Source: Sinomicrobium soli
GTDB lineage: Bacteria; Bacteroidota; Bacteroidia; Flavobacteriales; Flavobacteriaceae
Direction of reading: 5' to 3'
NCBI RefSeq assembly: GCF_003285545.1
Contig: NZ_QLNV01000003.1
Span: 62,001 to 126,000, forward strand
DNA length: 64,000 nt
Numbering within the stretch: the first letter of the stretch is position 1; every line of letters starts with the position of its first letter. This document shows positions 27,675 through 36,581 of this stretch, piece by piece. The notes beneath the pieces are model-generated. The model was not told the origin of the DNA and did no database searches. It saw nothing but the letters and a program-made list of their open reading frames with translations. Position numbers and translations under genes: made by a program.

Positions 27675-29801
27675 TCAGTATGTACTTTTCTGCTTCAATG
27701 CCTCCGCTTCTTCCCGTTTTTTCCGGAGCAGTATGTCATCGCATTTTGGGCAGAATTCATGTTCTCCCTGCAAGTAACCGTGCACCGGGCAAACACTGAA
27801 CACCGGGGTCACCGTGATATAGGGCAGCCTGAACCGGCTAAGCACGGTCTTGACAAACTGCCTGCAGGACTCCGCGGAGCTTATTCTTTCGCTCATATAC
27901 AGGTGCAGTACCGTACCCCCGGTGTATTTACACTGTAGTTCGTCCTGCATGAGAAGGGCCTCAAAAGGATCGTCGGTATAATCCACCGGAAGCTGGGAAC
28001 TATTGGTATAGTAGGGGTTTTCTACCGTTCCGGCCTGGATGATCTCCGGGTATCGCTTCCGGTCTTCCCTGGCAAACCTGTAGGTCGTACCTTCTGCAGG
28101 AGTGGCTTCCAGGTTATACAGGTTCCCGGTATTTTCCTGAAATTCCTTCAGACGGTTCCGTATGTGATCGAGTATTCCCATTGCCATTTCATGCCCGTAA
28201 CCGGTAGTGAGATCGTACCGGTCCCCGCTAAAATTCCGTACCATTTCGTTCATCCCGTTTACCCCTATGGTCGAAAAGTGATTGCGGAAATGCGGCAGGT
28301 ACCGCCTGGTGTAGGGATACAGCCCGCGGTCGTACATTTCCTGTATAAAAGCCCTCTTTTTCTCCAGGGTATTCCCGGCAATCTCCAGCAACCGGTCCAG
28401 GGCCCTGTACAACTGTTTCTGCCTGCCGGCATACACATAACCCAAACGGGCCATATTGATGGTCACCACACCGATACTTCCCGTCATTTCGGCACTCCCG
28501 AACAGTCCGTTGCCCCTTTTCAGCAATTCCCTCAGGTCGAGCTGCAACCTGCAGCACATACTGCGTACGGCATTGGGCTGATAGGCATCCGGGTTGGGTA
28601 CCCGGTGCCCTTCTTCGTCTACCAGGTACTGGCTGCCGATAAAATTCTGGAAATAGGAAGAGCCCATCCTCGCCGTATTTTCAAACAGCAGGTCGGTATT
28701 TTCCCCGTACCAGTCAAAATCTTCAGTAATATTGACGGTGGGAATGGGAAAGGTAAACGGCTGCCCGCCGGCATCTCCTTCGGTCATCACCTGGTAATAG
28801 GCCCTGTTGATCAGCTGCATCTCTTCCTGGAAATGGCCGTATTGCAGGGAAGTCAGCCCGGACACTCCCCGCTCCGCGGCTTTCCGCAGGAGCCCGGCAT
28901 CACGGACCCCTTCAAAAAGCGGCCGGTCTCCCCTTGTGGGCACCTGTGTTCTCAGGTCTTCCGGCACCACCCAGTCCAGGGTAATATTGGTAAAGGGCGA
29001 CTGCCCCCAGCGGGCCGGAACGTTCAGGTTATAGACAAAACTGCGAACGGCCTTATACACCTCTTCATACCCCAGTTTATCCTTAAAGACATAAGGAGCC
29101 AGGTAGGTGTCAAAAGAACTGAATGCCTGTGCCCCGGCCCATTCGCTCTGTAAGATCCCCAGAAAATTGGCCATCTGCCCCAGGGCTTCCCTGAAGTGGT
29201 TCGGAGGCCGGCTCTCCACTCTTCCGCGAACCCCGTTAAACCCTTCGTTCAGCAGGACCCTGAGGCTCCACCCCGCACAATAGCCGGTAAGGCAGTCGAG
29301 ATCGTGGATATGGAGGTCTCCGTTCCTGTGCGCATACCCCTCTTCCCTGGAATATACCTGGTCCAGCCAGTAGTTGGCAATGATCTTCCCGGCCACATTG
29401 TTCACCAGCCCGGCATTGGAATACGAGGTATTGGCATTGGCATTAATACGCCAGTCTTCCCGATCGGTATATTCCGCCACAGTCTGCGAACTGTCTACAT
29501 AGGTGGTATCGTCATTTAGTCCGCCCACATGTTCCCGCTGCATCTTTCGCGTATGCCGGTAAAGCATGAAGGAGCGCATCACCTCAAAATACCCGGCTTC
29601 GTACAGTATCTTTTCTATGATATCCTGAATGTCTTCCACGGCCAGGAGAACGTTCCCGTCCATACGTATCATAAGCCTTTCGTAAACCTCCGGGTCCGTT
29701 TCCTGTCCCACACTGTTAAACGCCTTCTCCAGTGCCGTACCGATCTTATGTGCCTCAAACGGGGCGTAGTCTCCGTTCCTTTTGATGACCCTCCTTCTCA
29801 T
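27675..29801 (-). CDS. nrdD: Anaerobic ribonucleoside-triphosphate reductase, body without glycyl-radical tail
   Basis: Class III ribonucleotide reductase, making dNTPs without oxygen. 708 residues: an ATP-cone (about 1-92, RRRVIKRNGDYAPFEAHKIG ... RHTRKMQRE), then the NrdD barrel with NANTSYSNAGLVNNVAGKI, HIHDLDCLTGYCAGWSL, GARAxxSF-like AGAQAFSSFDTYLAPYVF, QSPFTNITLDW and FTFPIPTVNIT. The C-terminus has the zinc motif (CPVHGYLQGEHEFCPKC) and then stops after 21 more residues. The usual RVMGYxRP glycyl-radical loop is absent from this frame and is found instead in the small ORF at 26891-27043. The start overlaps the thioredoxin-like gene by 4 bp (ATGA). Confidence 0.92.
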   Translation of the reverse strand: MRRRVIKRNGDYAPFEAHKIGTALEKAFNSVGQETDPEVYERLMIRMDGNVLLAVEDIQDIIEKILYEAGYFEVMRSFMLYRHTRKMQREHVGGLNDDTTYVDSSQTVAEYTDREDWRINANANTSYSNAGLVNNVAGKIIANYWLDQVYSREEGYAHRNGDLHIHDLDCLTGYCAGWSLRVLLNEGFNGVRGRVESRPPNHFREALGQMANFLGILQSEWAGAQAFSSFDTYLAPYVFKDKLGYEEVYKAVRSFVYNLNVPARWGQSPFTNITLDWVVPEDLRTQVPTRGDRPLFEGVRDAGLLRKAAERGVSGLTSLQYGHFQEEMQLINRAYYQVMTEGDAGGQPFTFPIPTVNITEDFDWYGENTDLLFENTARMGSSYFQNFIGSQYLVDEEGHRVPNPDAYQPNAVRSMCCRLQLDLRELLKRGNGLFGSAEMTGSIGVVTINMARLGYVYAGRQKQLYRALDRLLEIAGNTLEKKRAFIQEMYDRGLYPYTRRYLPHFRNHFSTIGVNGMNEMVRNFSGDRYDLTTGYGHEMAMGILDHIRNRLKEFQENTGNLYNLEATPAEGTTYRFAREDRKRYPEIIQAGTVENPYYTNSSQLPVDYTDDPFEALLMQDELQCKYTGGTVLHLYMSERISSAESCRQFVKTVLSRFRLPYITVTPVFSVCPVHGYLQGEHEFCPKCDDILLRKKREEAEALKQKSTY

Positions 29802-30439
29802 GATTTCCCGTTTGAAACCATCTGTCTGTCATTTTCCGCTTTTGCACCTGCCCACTGTAACAGGTCGTCCACGATCGAAGCTCCCCGGTCGCTGACATAC
29901 CACCGTTGCAGGGATTCCTTGAAGGCTGCATCCGGTTTTCCGTGCAGCGCCCTGTAATCGTTTACCATTGCTGTCGCAGCCCCGGAACGCGGTCCCCAGG
30001 TATACAGTACCTCCAGCGATTCATCAAGTACGATAAGCCTGGGAATGGAGCGCGTACCTCCGGTAAGGAAAAGCTCCATCAGTCCGGGGTTCTCGTCCCG
30101 GAGTACGATCTTCAGCTCTATTCCTGGTATATTACTGCATATCCTGTTAAATACCGGCAACGCCTGTGCCGCATCCCCGCACCAGCTCTCGGCGATCACC
30201 AGCCAGGTCTGTTTTCCCGTTATTTTTTCCGAAATCGCCTCTATATCCTGTGCGGAAACCTCTGCTTTCTTATCCATACGACGCATCCTGCTCGAGTTTA
30301 GCCTGGTATAGTGCACGAGCTCTTCCGTCTGTTCCGTACCGGTGGTCTTTCCTTCGGCTACCAGCCGGTCTGTCATTTCCCGGTATGCCTCATAGGAGAG
30401 GGCTTTCTGAAGACTTTTTTTTATAACGGTTCTTTTCAT
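29798..30439 (-). CDS. Thioredoxin-family protein with a single-Cys WCGDA motif
   Basis: 213 residues. The thioredoxin-like core (about 70-170) contains WLVIAESWCGDAAQALPVF and the cis-Pro region GTRSIPRLIVLD. The active site is WCGDA, with only one of the usual two Cys, as in the flavobacterial 'thioredoxin family' proteins that are often annotated without known function. The N-terminal 60 residues are helical and charged. It is the first gene of the leftward group with nrdD, the glycyl-radical ORF and nrdG, so it may supply or protect thiols for anaerobic reductase, though that is inference. Its promoter box (30569-30576) shares an operator with the nos operon. Confidence 0.8.
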   Translation of the reverse strand: MKRTVIKKSLQKALSYEAYREMTDRLVAEGKTTGTEQTEELVHYTRLNSSRMRRMDKKAEVSAQDIEAISEKITGKQTWLVIAESWCGDAAQALPVFNRICSNIPGIELKIVLRDENPGLMELFLTGGTRSIPRLIVLDESLEVLYTWGPRSGAATAMVNDYRALHGKPDAAFKESLQRWYVSDRGASIVDDLLQWAGAKAENDRQMVSNGKS

Positions 30440-30568
30440 ATAAACAAATTTAAATTAAGGCTTCTTTAAAAATTTTGAATTCTGAATTTTAAATTAAAAA
30501 AGTTTCCGTTCTTCATTTTTTCATTTTTCCTTCCTCATTTTTCATTCTCTTCCCCCTTACATCAGAGA

Positions 30569-30576
30569 CAAAAATA
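30569..30576 (-). promoter_or_regulatory. Promoter -7 box for thioredoxin-nrdD-nrdG
   Basis: The minus strand reads TATTTTTG, a full match to TAnnTTTG. Its last base (30569) is 36.5 nt from the centre of the palindrome at 30598-30613. The leader to the ATG at 30439 is about 125 nt. Confidence 0.65.
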
Positions 30577-30597
30577 ACCTCCTTAATCTGCCCAAAA

Positions 30598-30613
30598 CAT
30601 GACACATGTCATA
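30598..30613. promoter_or_regulatory. Bidirectional Crp/Fnr-type operator between nos and nrd units
   Basis: CATGACACATGTCATA fits TATGA-N6-TCATA with one mismatch and has a 6-bp inner inverted repeat ATGACA/TGTCAT. The centre (30605.5) is exactly 36.5 nt from the end of a promoter box on each side, so one site could activate both divergent units. Confidence 0.75.
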
Positions 30614-30634
30614 ATCCGGCCAAAACGCACCATC

Positions 30635-30642
30635 TACTTTTG
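30635..30642 (+). promoter_or_regulatory. Promoter -7 box for the nos operon
   Basis: TACTTTTG, a full match to TAnnTTTG, 32 bp before the cytochrome c start. The operator centre lies 36.5 nt upstream of its last base. Confidence 0.65.
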
Positions 30643-30674
30643 CGGTATCAAATTATTACAGAAAAACAAAGATC

Positions 30675-31178
30675 ATGAATGTTATCAGAACAACCGTTTT
30701 CATTCTCCTGGGAATACAACTCGCTGCCTGCGGCGGAGCCCCGGAAAAAAAAGAAAAATTCACCTATGAAAGGGTTCCTTCCGAGAAGAAAGCCAATACG
30801 GAGCATAACGTCGCTGCAACCCCATCCGCCGACGCCATGACCGACCTGGAAAACAAGGGGGTCGGCCCGGTTAAAAACCTGACCCTCGACACCGGCATAG
30901 ACCAGGCCATGGTTACGGCAGGGCAGGAACTGTTCAAAACCAAATGTACAGCCTGCCATAAACCGGATAAAAAATTTATAGGTCCGGCCCCCAAGGAAAT
31001 CCTGGACCGCCGCTCCCCGGAGTGGGTCATGAACATGATCCTGAACCCGGAGGTCATGGTCAAGGAAGACCCCATTGCAAAGCAGTTACTGATAGACTAT
31101 AACGGCTCACCGATGGCCAACCAGGGACTTACCGAAGAAGAAGCCAGAAAGATCCTGGAGTATTTCAGGACGCTTTAA
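30675..31178 (+). CDS. Monoheme cytochrome c lipoprotein of the nos operon
   Basis: 167 residues. Lipoprotein signal with Cys19 (LLGIQLAACGG), a charged linker, then a class I cytochrome c domain with heme site Cys91-Thr-Ala-Cys94-His95 (KTKCTACHKP) and a probable distal Met in NGSPMANQGL. It is first in the operon and 34 bp before nosZ, so I infer that it passes electrons to NosZ in the periplasm, as NosC-type cytochromes are thought to do in clade II nos clusters. Confidence 0.9.
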   Translation: MNVIRTTVFILLGIQLAACGGAPEKKEKFTYERVPSEKKANTEHNVAATPSADAMTDLENKGVGPVKNLTLDTGIDQAMVTAGQELFKTKCTACHKPDKKFIGPAPKEILDRRSPEWVMNMILNPEVMVKEDPIAKQLLIDYNGSPMANQGLTEEEARKILEYFRTL

Positions 31179-31212
31179 CCCCTACCCCTAAAACAATGTA
31201 AACACAAATAAT

Positions 31213-33174
31213 ATGAAACTAACGATCAGCAATTTATTGGTTACACTCGCTGTAGTATCCGGAATATCCGCCGGTTGTAACAATAATAAGTCTTCCGGCA
31301 ACCGTGGAGCCCTGGCCTCTTCTGCCGCAGAAAAAGTATACGTCGCCCCGGGAGAGCACGACGAATTCTATGCCTTCTTTTCGGGCGGGTACAGCGGAAA
31401 CCTCACGGTCTATGGCTTGCCTTCGGGCCGGATGTTTAAGGAAATCCCCGTGTTCTCCCAGTTTCCCACCAACGGATACGGGTATTCCGAAGAAACAAAG
31501 GCCATGCTGAATACTTCCCACGGGTTTATACCCTGGGACGACCTGCACCATCCCGATATTTCACAGACCAACGGAAAGCTGGACGGACGGTGGATCTTTG
31601 TGAACGGCAACAACACCCCGCGTATCGCGAGGATCGACCTCAGTACTTTCGAAACCGAAGAGATCATTGAGATCCCCAACAGCGCCGGGAACCACAGTTC
31701 TTCCTTTATAACCGAAAATACCGAATACGTAGTGGCCGGTACCCGGTTTTCGGTACCCGTACCCCAGCAGGACATTTCCATCAGCGAATACAAGGGAAAT
31801 TTCAAGGGAGCCCTGTCGTTTATCTCCGTAGCACCGGAAACGGGAAAGATGGACCTGAAATTCCAGATCATGATGCCGGGCTTCGACTACGACCTGTCGC
31901 ATCCCGGGCGCGGTAAGTCTCACGGCTGGTTTTTCTTTACCACCTATAATACCGAAGAGGCCAATACCCTTCTGGAAGTCAATGCTTCCCAGAATGACAA
32001 GGATTTTATTGCCGCCATCAACTGGAAAAAGATCGAAGCCTATGTCAATGAGGGAGGGGGAACAAAAATGCCTGCCAGCTATGCACATAACGAATATGAC
32101 GACAGCACCCACAGTGCCACCACTACTGTAAAAAAAGAAGTGCTGACCATAGACCCTACCGAAGTACCCGGTGCCGTTTTCTTTCTTCCCACCCCGAAAT
32201 CACCCCACGGTTGTGACGTAGACCCGACAGGGCAGTATATCATAGGGAACGGAAAACTCTCGGCAGACCTTACCATTCATTCCTTTGACAAGATGATCGC
32301 AGCCATCGAAGCGGAAAAATTTGACGGGGAGGCATACGGAATTCCCATATTAAATTTCGAGGACGTCCTGGCCGGCCAGGTAAAAAGCGGCGGACTCGGG
32401 CCCCTGCACACCGAATTTGACGGAAAGGGAAATGCCTACACTACCTTCTTTATTTCTTCGGAACTGGTTAAATGGAATGTAGAGACCCGGGAGGTCATAG
32501 ACCGGCAGCCCAACTACTATTCCGTAGGCCATGTCATGATCCCCGGCGGGAACTCCGCAGCGCCTTTTGGCAAATATGCCGTTGCGATGAATAAGATCAC
32601 CAAAGACCGGTACCTGCCCACCGGTCCGGAACTGGAACATTCGGCCCAGTTGTTCGATATCTCAGGAGACAAGATGCAGCTGCTGCTGGACTTTCCCACA
32701 CACGGAGAGCCGCATTATGCCGCCGGTATCCCTGCAGAGATCCTGGCTCCCAGGTCGAAGAAAATATACAAACTGGAAGACAACAAACACGAATTTGCCA
32801 TCCTCAGCAGCGAAGATAGCCGGGTAGAGCGGCAGGGCAATGAAGTGCATGTCTATATGTCCATGATACGAAGTCATTTTACCCCCGACAATATAGAAGG
32901 GATCAAGGTAGGCGACAAGGTGTATTTCCATATTACCAACCACGAACAGGATTTCGACGTGCCTCACGGCTTTGCCGTCATCGGGGCCAATAATGCCGAA
33001 TTGCTCATCATGCCGGGACAGACCAGGACCCTGGTCTGGGAACCAAAACAGGTAGGGGTTTGGCCCTTCTACTGTACCGATTTCTGTTCTGCACTGCACC
33101 AGGAAATGCAAGGGTATATTCGGGTTTCTCCGAAGGATTCCGATATCCGGTTACAATGGTCTCTCGGGGAATAA
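31213..33174 (+). CDS. nosZ: Nitrous oxide reductase, clade II type
   Basis: Copper enzyme reducing N2O to N2. 653 residues: a seven-bladed propeller with CuZ-type His segments (DDLHHPDIS, DLSHPGRGKSHGW, SPHGCDVDPTG, GLGPLHTEFDG, SVGHVMIPGG, HGEPHYAAG) and a C-terminal cupredoxin domain with the CuA ligands Cys621, Cys625, His629 and Met632 (FYCTDFCSALHQEMQGY). The N-terminus MKLTISNLLVTLAVVSGISA followed by GC is a Sec-type, probably lipoprotein, signal without a twin-arginine motif, which marks the atypical clade II. It is followed by the accessory genes for copper supply and maturation. Confidence 0.96.
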   Translation: MKLTISNLLVTLAVVSGISAGCNNNKSSGNRGALASSAAEKVYVAPGEHDEFYAFFSGGYSGNLTVYGLPSGRMFKEIPVFSQFPTNGYGYSEETKAMLNTSHGFIPWDDLHHPDISQTNGKLDGRWIFVNGNNTPRIARIDLSTFETEEIIEIPNSAGNHSSSFITENTEYVVAGTRFSVPVPQQDISISEYKGNFKGALSFISVAPETGKMDLKFQIMMPGFDYDLSHPGRGKSHGWFFFTTYNTEEANTLLEVNASQNDKDFIAAINWKKIEAYVNEGGGTKMPASYAHNEYDDSTHSATTTVKKEVLTIDPTEVPGAVFFLPTPKSPHGCDVDPTGQYIIGNGKLSADLTIHSFDKMIAAIEAEKFDGEAYGIPILNFEDVLAGQVKSGGLGPLHTEFDGKGNAYTTFFISSELVKWNVETREVIDRQPNYYSVGHVMIPGGNSAAPFGKYAVAMNKITKDRYLPTGPELEHSAQLFDISGDKMQLLLDFPTHGEPHYAAGIPAEILAPRSKKIYKLEDNKHEFAILSSEDSRVERQGNEVHVYMSMIRSHFTPDNIEGIKVGDKVYFHITNHEQDFDVPHGFAVIGANNAELLIMPGQTRTLVWEPKQVGVWPFYCTDFCSALHQEMQGYIRVSPKDSDIRLQWSLGE

Positions 33175-33219
33175 GCTTGCCGGCAACAGGTGAATGAATA
33201 ATTCATATTGTTTCCGGAA

Positions 33220-33253
33220 AAGGCGGGGATATACGGGGTTTTCTCCCCGCCTT
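33220..33253 (+). terminator. Strong hairpin after nosZ
   Basis: The 10-bp perfect stem AAGGCGGGGA/TCCCCGCCTT (33220-33229, 33244-33253) has further flanking pairing (TCCGG/CCGGA) and is not followed by a T-run. It may be a partial terminator or an mRNA-protecting 3' end that lets nosZ be made in excess over the accessory genes. Confidence 0.55.
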
Positions 33254-33378
33254 GTTCCCGGAGACAGATCGCGGAAAACGGAACAGGCATGCTTTACCGT
33301 CAGCAATCCCGGTACGGGTACGGTGCATGTTACCGCTGACTCAGTACGTAAACCCAAGAATTTCAAAAAAGACAAACC

Positions 33379-34011
33379 ATGAAAAAAGCTGGACTATTAA
33401 TGATCGCCGGCTCGGTACTCCTCCTGGGGCTGTTTCTCTTCCCCTTGTGGAACATCATGCTGGGGGCGCCCCAATACCCGGAGCCCCTCGGGATGAATAT
33501 TTACATAAACGGCATTGAGGGTGTCAATGAATTCGATATTCAGAATATCGATGGCATCAATCACTATATAGGTATGAAAACCATTCCGAAACCCGAAGAG
33601 ATGTGGGAGTTCACGGTTTTCCCGCTGGTGATCGGTATCATGGCGGTATCAGGTATTGTGATAGGACTGCTGGGGTTCTTTAAGAAAGTGGGTTACGGGT
33701 GGTTTGCAGGCTGGTTTGTCCTCATGGCAGTGCTGGGGGTCCTGGGGATGTATGATTTCAACCTGTGGCTGGCTGATTACGGGACCGACCTGGACCCTCA
33801 TGCCATTATGAAAATGACATTCCCCGACGGTACTCCCATGACCTATAAGCCCCCTCTTTTAGGACACCGGAAAATGCTGAATTTCGATGTGGATTCCTGG
33901 CCCCATACAGGTGCCTTCCTGATGTTCGGAGGCCTGCTATTAACGCTGCTTGCCTTTTTTACCGGAAGACGAAGCCTGAAAAACAAAACCTGTTTAACCA
34001 GACCATTATGA
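33379..34011 (+). CDS. Nos-cluster four-helix membrane protein
   Basis: 210 residues with membrane segments at about 5-25, 80-102, 110-130 and 178-200. The loop between helices 1 and 2 has EGVNEFDIQNIDGINHYIGM, and the periplasmic loop before the last helix has HRKMLNFDVDSWPHTG. Proteins of this kind stand between nosZ and nosL in Bacteroidota clusters; they resemble the position and topology of NosB of epsilonproteobacteria, but homology to NosB is not something I can show. Conserved His and Met in the loops could bind copper. It is in the operon 204 bp after nosZ. Confidence 0.75.
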   Translation: MKKAGLLMIAGSVLLLGLFLFPLWNIMLGAPQYPEPLGMNIYINGIEGVNEFDIQNIDGINHYIGMKTIPKPEEMWEFTVFPLVIGIMAVSGIVIGLLGFFKKVGYGWFAGWFVLMAVLGVLGMYDFNLWLADYGTDLDPHAIMKMTFPDGTPMTYKPPLLGHRKMLNFDVDSWPHTGAFLMFGGLLLTLLAFFTGRRSLKNKTCLTRPL

Positions 34012-34099
34012 ATTTGAAACCCGCAGGTTTATATCAGGCCAATAGTCCGGTTTTGCCGCGGATATACGAATAATCATCAAACCACTCATACCTGTATTC

Positions 34100-34588
34100 A
34101 TGTTATCAGAAATCATCAATATTATCAGGCCCTTCGCTGTCCTGTGCATTACTGCCTGTTTTTCAACTTCCTGCGAGGTAAAACCGGCTCCTATCGATTA
34201 CGGGACCGATAACTGCCAGTACTGCAAGATGACGATTGTAGACCGGCAGCATGCCGCCCAGATCGTAAGTGATAAGGGCCGTGTATATAAATTCGACGCT
34301 ATCGAATGTATGCTCGGTTACCAACAGGAAAATACCTCCCTGCCGGTATCGATCTGGCTGATAAATGATTACGAAAATCCCGGCAAACTTATCGACGCTA
34401 CCAAAGCCGCCTACCTGATAAGCACGGAAATACCGAGCCCCATGGGAGCCAACCTTTCCGGGTTCAATTCGGAAGAGGCTGCCAAAAAAGCACAGGCCGC
34501 TCACCCGGGCACACACTATGACTGGGAACAGCTGCTCGAACATTTCAGGGAACAGAACAGGCACCACCACCGTGAAACCTCTCCATAG
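34100..34588 (+). CDS. nosL: NosL copper chaperone lipoprotein
   Basis: Binds Cu(I) and delivers it for NosZ assembly in the periplasm. 162 residues: lipoprotein Cys25 (CFSTSCEVKP), the copper motif Cys39-x2-Cys42-x-Met44 (NCQYCKMTI), and the typical GRVYKFDAIECMLGY and PSPMGANLSGF segments. A His-rich tail (RHHHRE) is an extra possible metal site. It lies 28 bp before nosD. Confidence 0.93.
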   Translation: MLSEIINIIRPFAVLCITACFSTSCEVKPAPIDYGTDNCQYCKMTIVDRQHAAQIVSDKGRVYKFDAIECMLGYQQENTSLPVSIWLINDYENPGKLIDATKAAYLISTEIPSPMGANLSGFNSEEAAKKAQAAHPGTHYDWEQLLEHFREQNRHHHRETSP

Positions 34589-34616
34589 CATAATAACCCG
34601 GTAACCTGACCATCCG

Positions 34617-35858
34617 ATGAACCGATGGATTTTACATATAACAACGATGATCCTTTTAATTCCTCCTGCCGTATACGGACAAAAGACAGAAGTCTGCAAT
34701 ACCTGCCAGACCAGGACAATTACCGGGGCCATAAAAAAAGCCGCACCGTTTGACACCATTGTGGTAAAACCCGGTACTTACAGGGAATTCAATATCGGTA
34801 TTACCAAACCGCTTACCATTATAGGCGAAGGCAACCCCGTTATCGACGGGGAGAACAAGGGGGAGATCATTACGGTGCAGAGCGACCATGTCACCATTGA
34901 CGGATTTACGATCGTCAATGTCGGCACCAGCTATACCACCGATTACGCCGCGGTGCGGGTGGTTAAAAGCAGGCATTTTAATATCCGGAACAACACGCTC
35001 AGAAAACTGTTCTTCGGGATATATCTCGAAAAATCCGCCGAGGGTAAGGTGGTAAACAATACCATTGCAGGAGATGCCGTAAACGAGTACAATTCGGGCA
35101 ATGGCATACAGCTCTGGTATAGCCGCAAGGTGGAAGTCACCGGCAATACGGTTCAGAACGTACGCGACGGGATCTACCTGGAATTTTCGGACGACATCGC
35201 TATAAGCCACAACAAAAGTACCGGTAATCTGCGGTACGGCCTGCATTTTATGTTCTCGAACAACGACATCTATACCGACAACCTCTTTGAAAATAACGGT
35301 TCGGGGGTCGCCGTGATGTTCTCAAAATTCATAAAGATGCACCGGAATACGTTCCGGAAAAACTGGGGGCCGTCTTCCTATGGCCTGCTCCTCAAGGAGA
35401 TCACCGACTCCGAACTGTCGCACAATACCTTTGAGAACAATACCTCGGGGATCCATGCGGAAGGAATTTCCCGGGTGACCTTTACCGAAAATGATTTTGC
35501 AGATAACGGCTATGCCGTGAAGGTACGCGGGGCCTGTTACCACAATACCTTCTCGCACAATAATTTCCTGTACAACACTTTCGACCTCTCGTATTCCGGA
35601 CATATCAACGAAAACAGTTTCAACAGCAACTACTGGAGTGATTACCGCGGCTATGACCTGGACCGGGACGGTACCGGCGATGTGCCCTACCGCCCCGTTA
35701 AACTCTTTTCCTATATGACCGGCCAGGTGCCCGAAGCCATTGTTTTGCTTCGCAGCACCTTTGTCGGACTGCTGGATTTTTCAGAAAAGGTCTCCCCTGT
35801 TTTTACGCCTGCAGGCCTGTTGGACCACACTCCCGAAATGAAAAAGAACACATGGTAG
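34617..35858 (+). CDS. nosD: NosD periplasmic copper-handling protein
   Basis: 413 residues with signal peptide (ITTMILLIPPAVYGQ) and right-handed beta-helix repeats of the CASH type (for example IRNNTLRKLFFGIYLEKSAE, VTGNTVQNVRDGIYLEFSDD, FSNNDIYTDNLFENNGSG). NosD works with NosF and NosY to mature the CuZ centre. The stop overlaps the nosF start by 7 bp. Confidence 0.93.
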   Translation: MNRWILHITTMILLIPPAVYGQKTEVCNTCQTRTITGAIKKAAPFDTIVVKPGTYREFNIGITKPLTIIGEGNPVIDGENKGEIITVQSDHVTIDGFTIVNVGTSYTTDYAAVRVVKSRHFNIRNNTLRKLFFGIYLEKSAEGKVVNNTIAGDAVNEYNSGNGIQLWYSRKVEVTGNTVQNVRDGIYLEFSDDIAISHNKSTGNLRYGLHFMFSNNDIYTDNLFENNGSGVAVMFSKFIKMHRNTFRKNWGPSSYGLLLKEITDSELSHNTFENNTSGIHAEGISRVTFTENDFADNGYAVKVRGACYHNTFSHNNFLYNTFDLSYSGHINENSFNSNYWSDYRGYDLDRDGTGDVPYRPVKLFSYMTGQVPEAIVLLRSTFVGLLDFSEKVSPVFTPAGLLDHTPEMKKNTW

Positions 35859-36565
35859 ATATCAGAAATATAAGCAAATCTTTCGGCAGGAACCAGGTCC
35901 TGAAAGATCTCTCCCTGAACATTACACAAGAGGGAGTTACCGCCATTCTCGGCCCGAACGGTTCGGGAAAAACCACCCTGCTCAAGTGCATCCTCGGCCT
36001 GACCATCCCCGACCGGGGGAACATCACCGTACACGGCAGAGACATCCGCAAAGACGTAAAATACCGTGAAGACCTGGATTATCTCCCCCAGATCGCTGAT
36101 TTTCCGGCCAACCTGAAAGTGAGGGAACTCATAAAAATGATCGGGGAACTGCGCCACAGGACGACACGGGAAAACGAGCTGATCCGCTTTTTCGAACTGC
36201 AACCCTTCCTGGACAAAAAACTGGGTACGCTGTCCGGCGGGACCCGGCAAAAAGTAAACCTGGTACTCGCCTTTATGTTCAACAGTCCGCTGGTGATCCT
36301 GGACGAACCCTCTTCCGGGCTCGACCCGGTATCACTGCTTCGCCTGAAGCAATGGATACACGAGGAAAAGGAACAGGGCAAGGTAATATTGCTCACCTCG
36401 CATATCATGAGCCTGGTAGAGGAAATCGCCGAAAACATCGTTTTTCTCCTGGACGGAAAAATATACTTCTCCGGGACCATAGCCCGGCTGAGGTCGGAAA
36501 CGGAGGAACAAAACCTGGAACACGCCATTGCCGCACTCCTGTCCGGAAAATGCCTGGTCCGTTAA
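35852..36565 (+). CDS. nosF: NosF ABC ATPase
   Basis: ATPase of the NosDFY complex. 237 residues with Walker A GPNGSGKTT, Q-loop LPQIADFP, signature TLSGGTRQKVNL, Walker B LVILDEPSSGLD and H-loop LLTSHIM. It overlaps nosD and is 16 bp before nosY. Confidence 0.93.
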   Translation: MVDIRNISKSFGRNQVLKDLSLNITQEGVTAILGPNGSGKTTLLKCILGLTIPDRGNITVHGRDIRKDVKYREDLDYLPQIADFPANLKVRELIKMIGELRHRTTRENELIRFFELQPFLDKKLGTLSGGTRQKVNLVLAFMFNSPLVILDEPSSGLDPVSLLRLKQWIHEEKEQGKVILLTSHIMSLVEEIAENIVFLLDGKIYFSGTIARLRSETEEQNLEHAIAALLSGKCLVR

Positions 36566-36581
36566 ACAAAAAACAGTCGCC

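Noticed and set aside
27142-27799. Plus-strand ORFs of 82 and 101 residues in the repeat block
   Set aside because: They run through palindromes and repeats and have no protein-like character.
33187-33207. ATGAATAATTCAT-type palindrome after nosZ as a fifth Crp/Fnr operator
   Set aside because: The spacer is 5 bp rather than 6 and no TAnnTTTG box lies at the expected distance.
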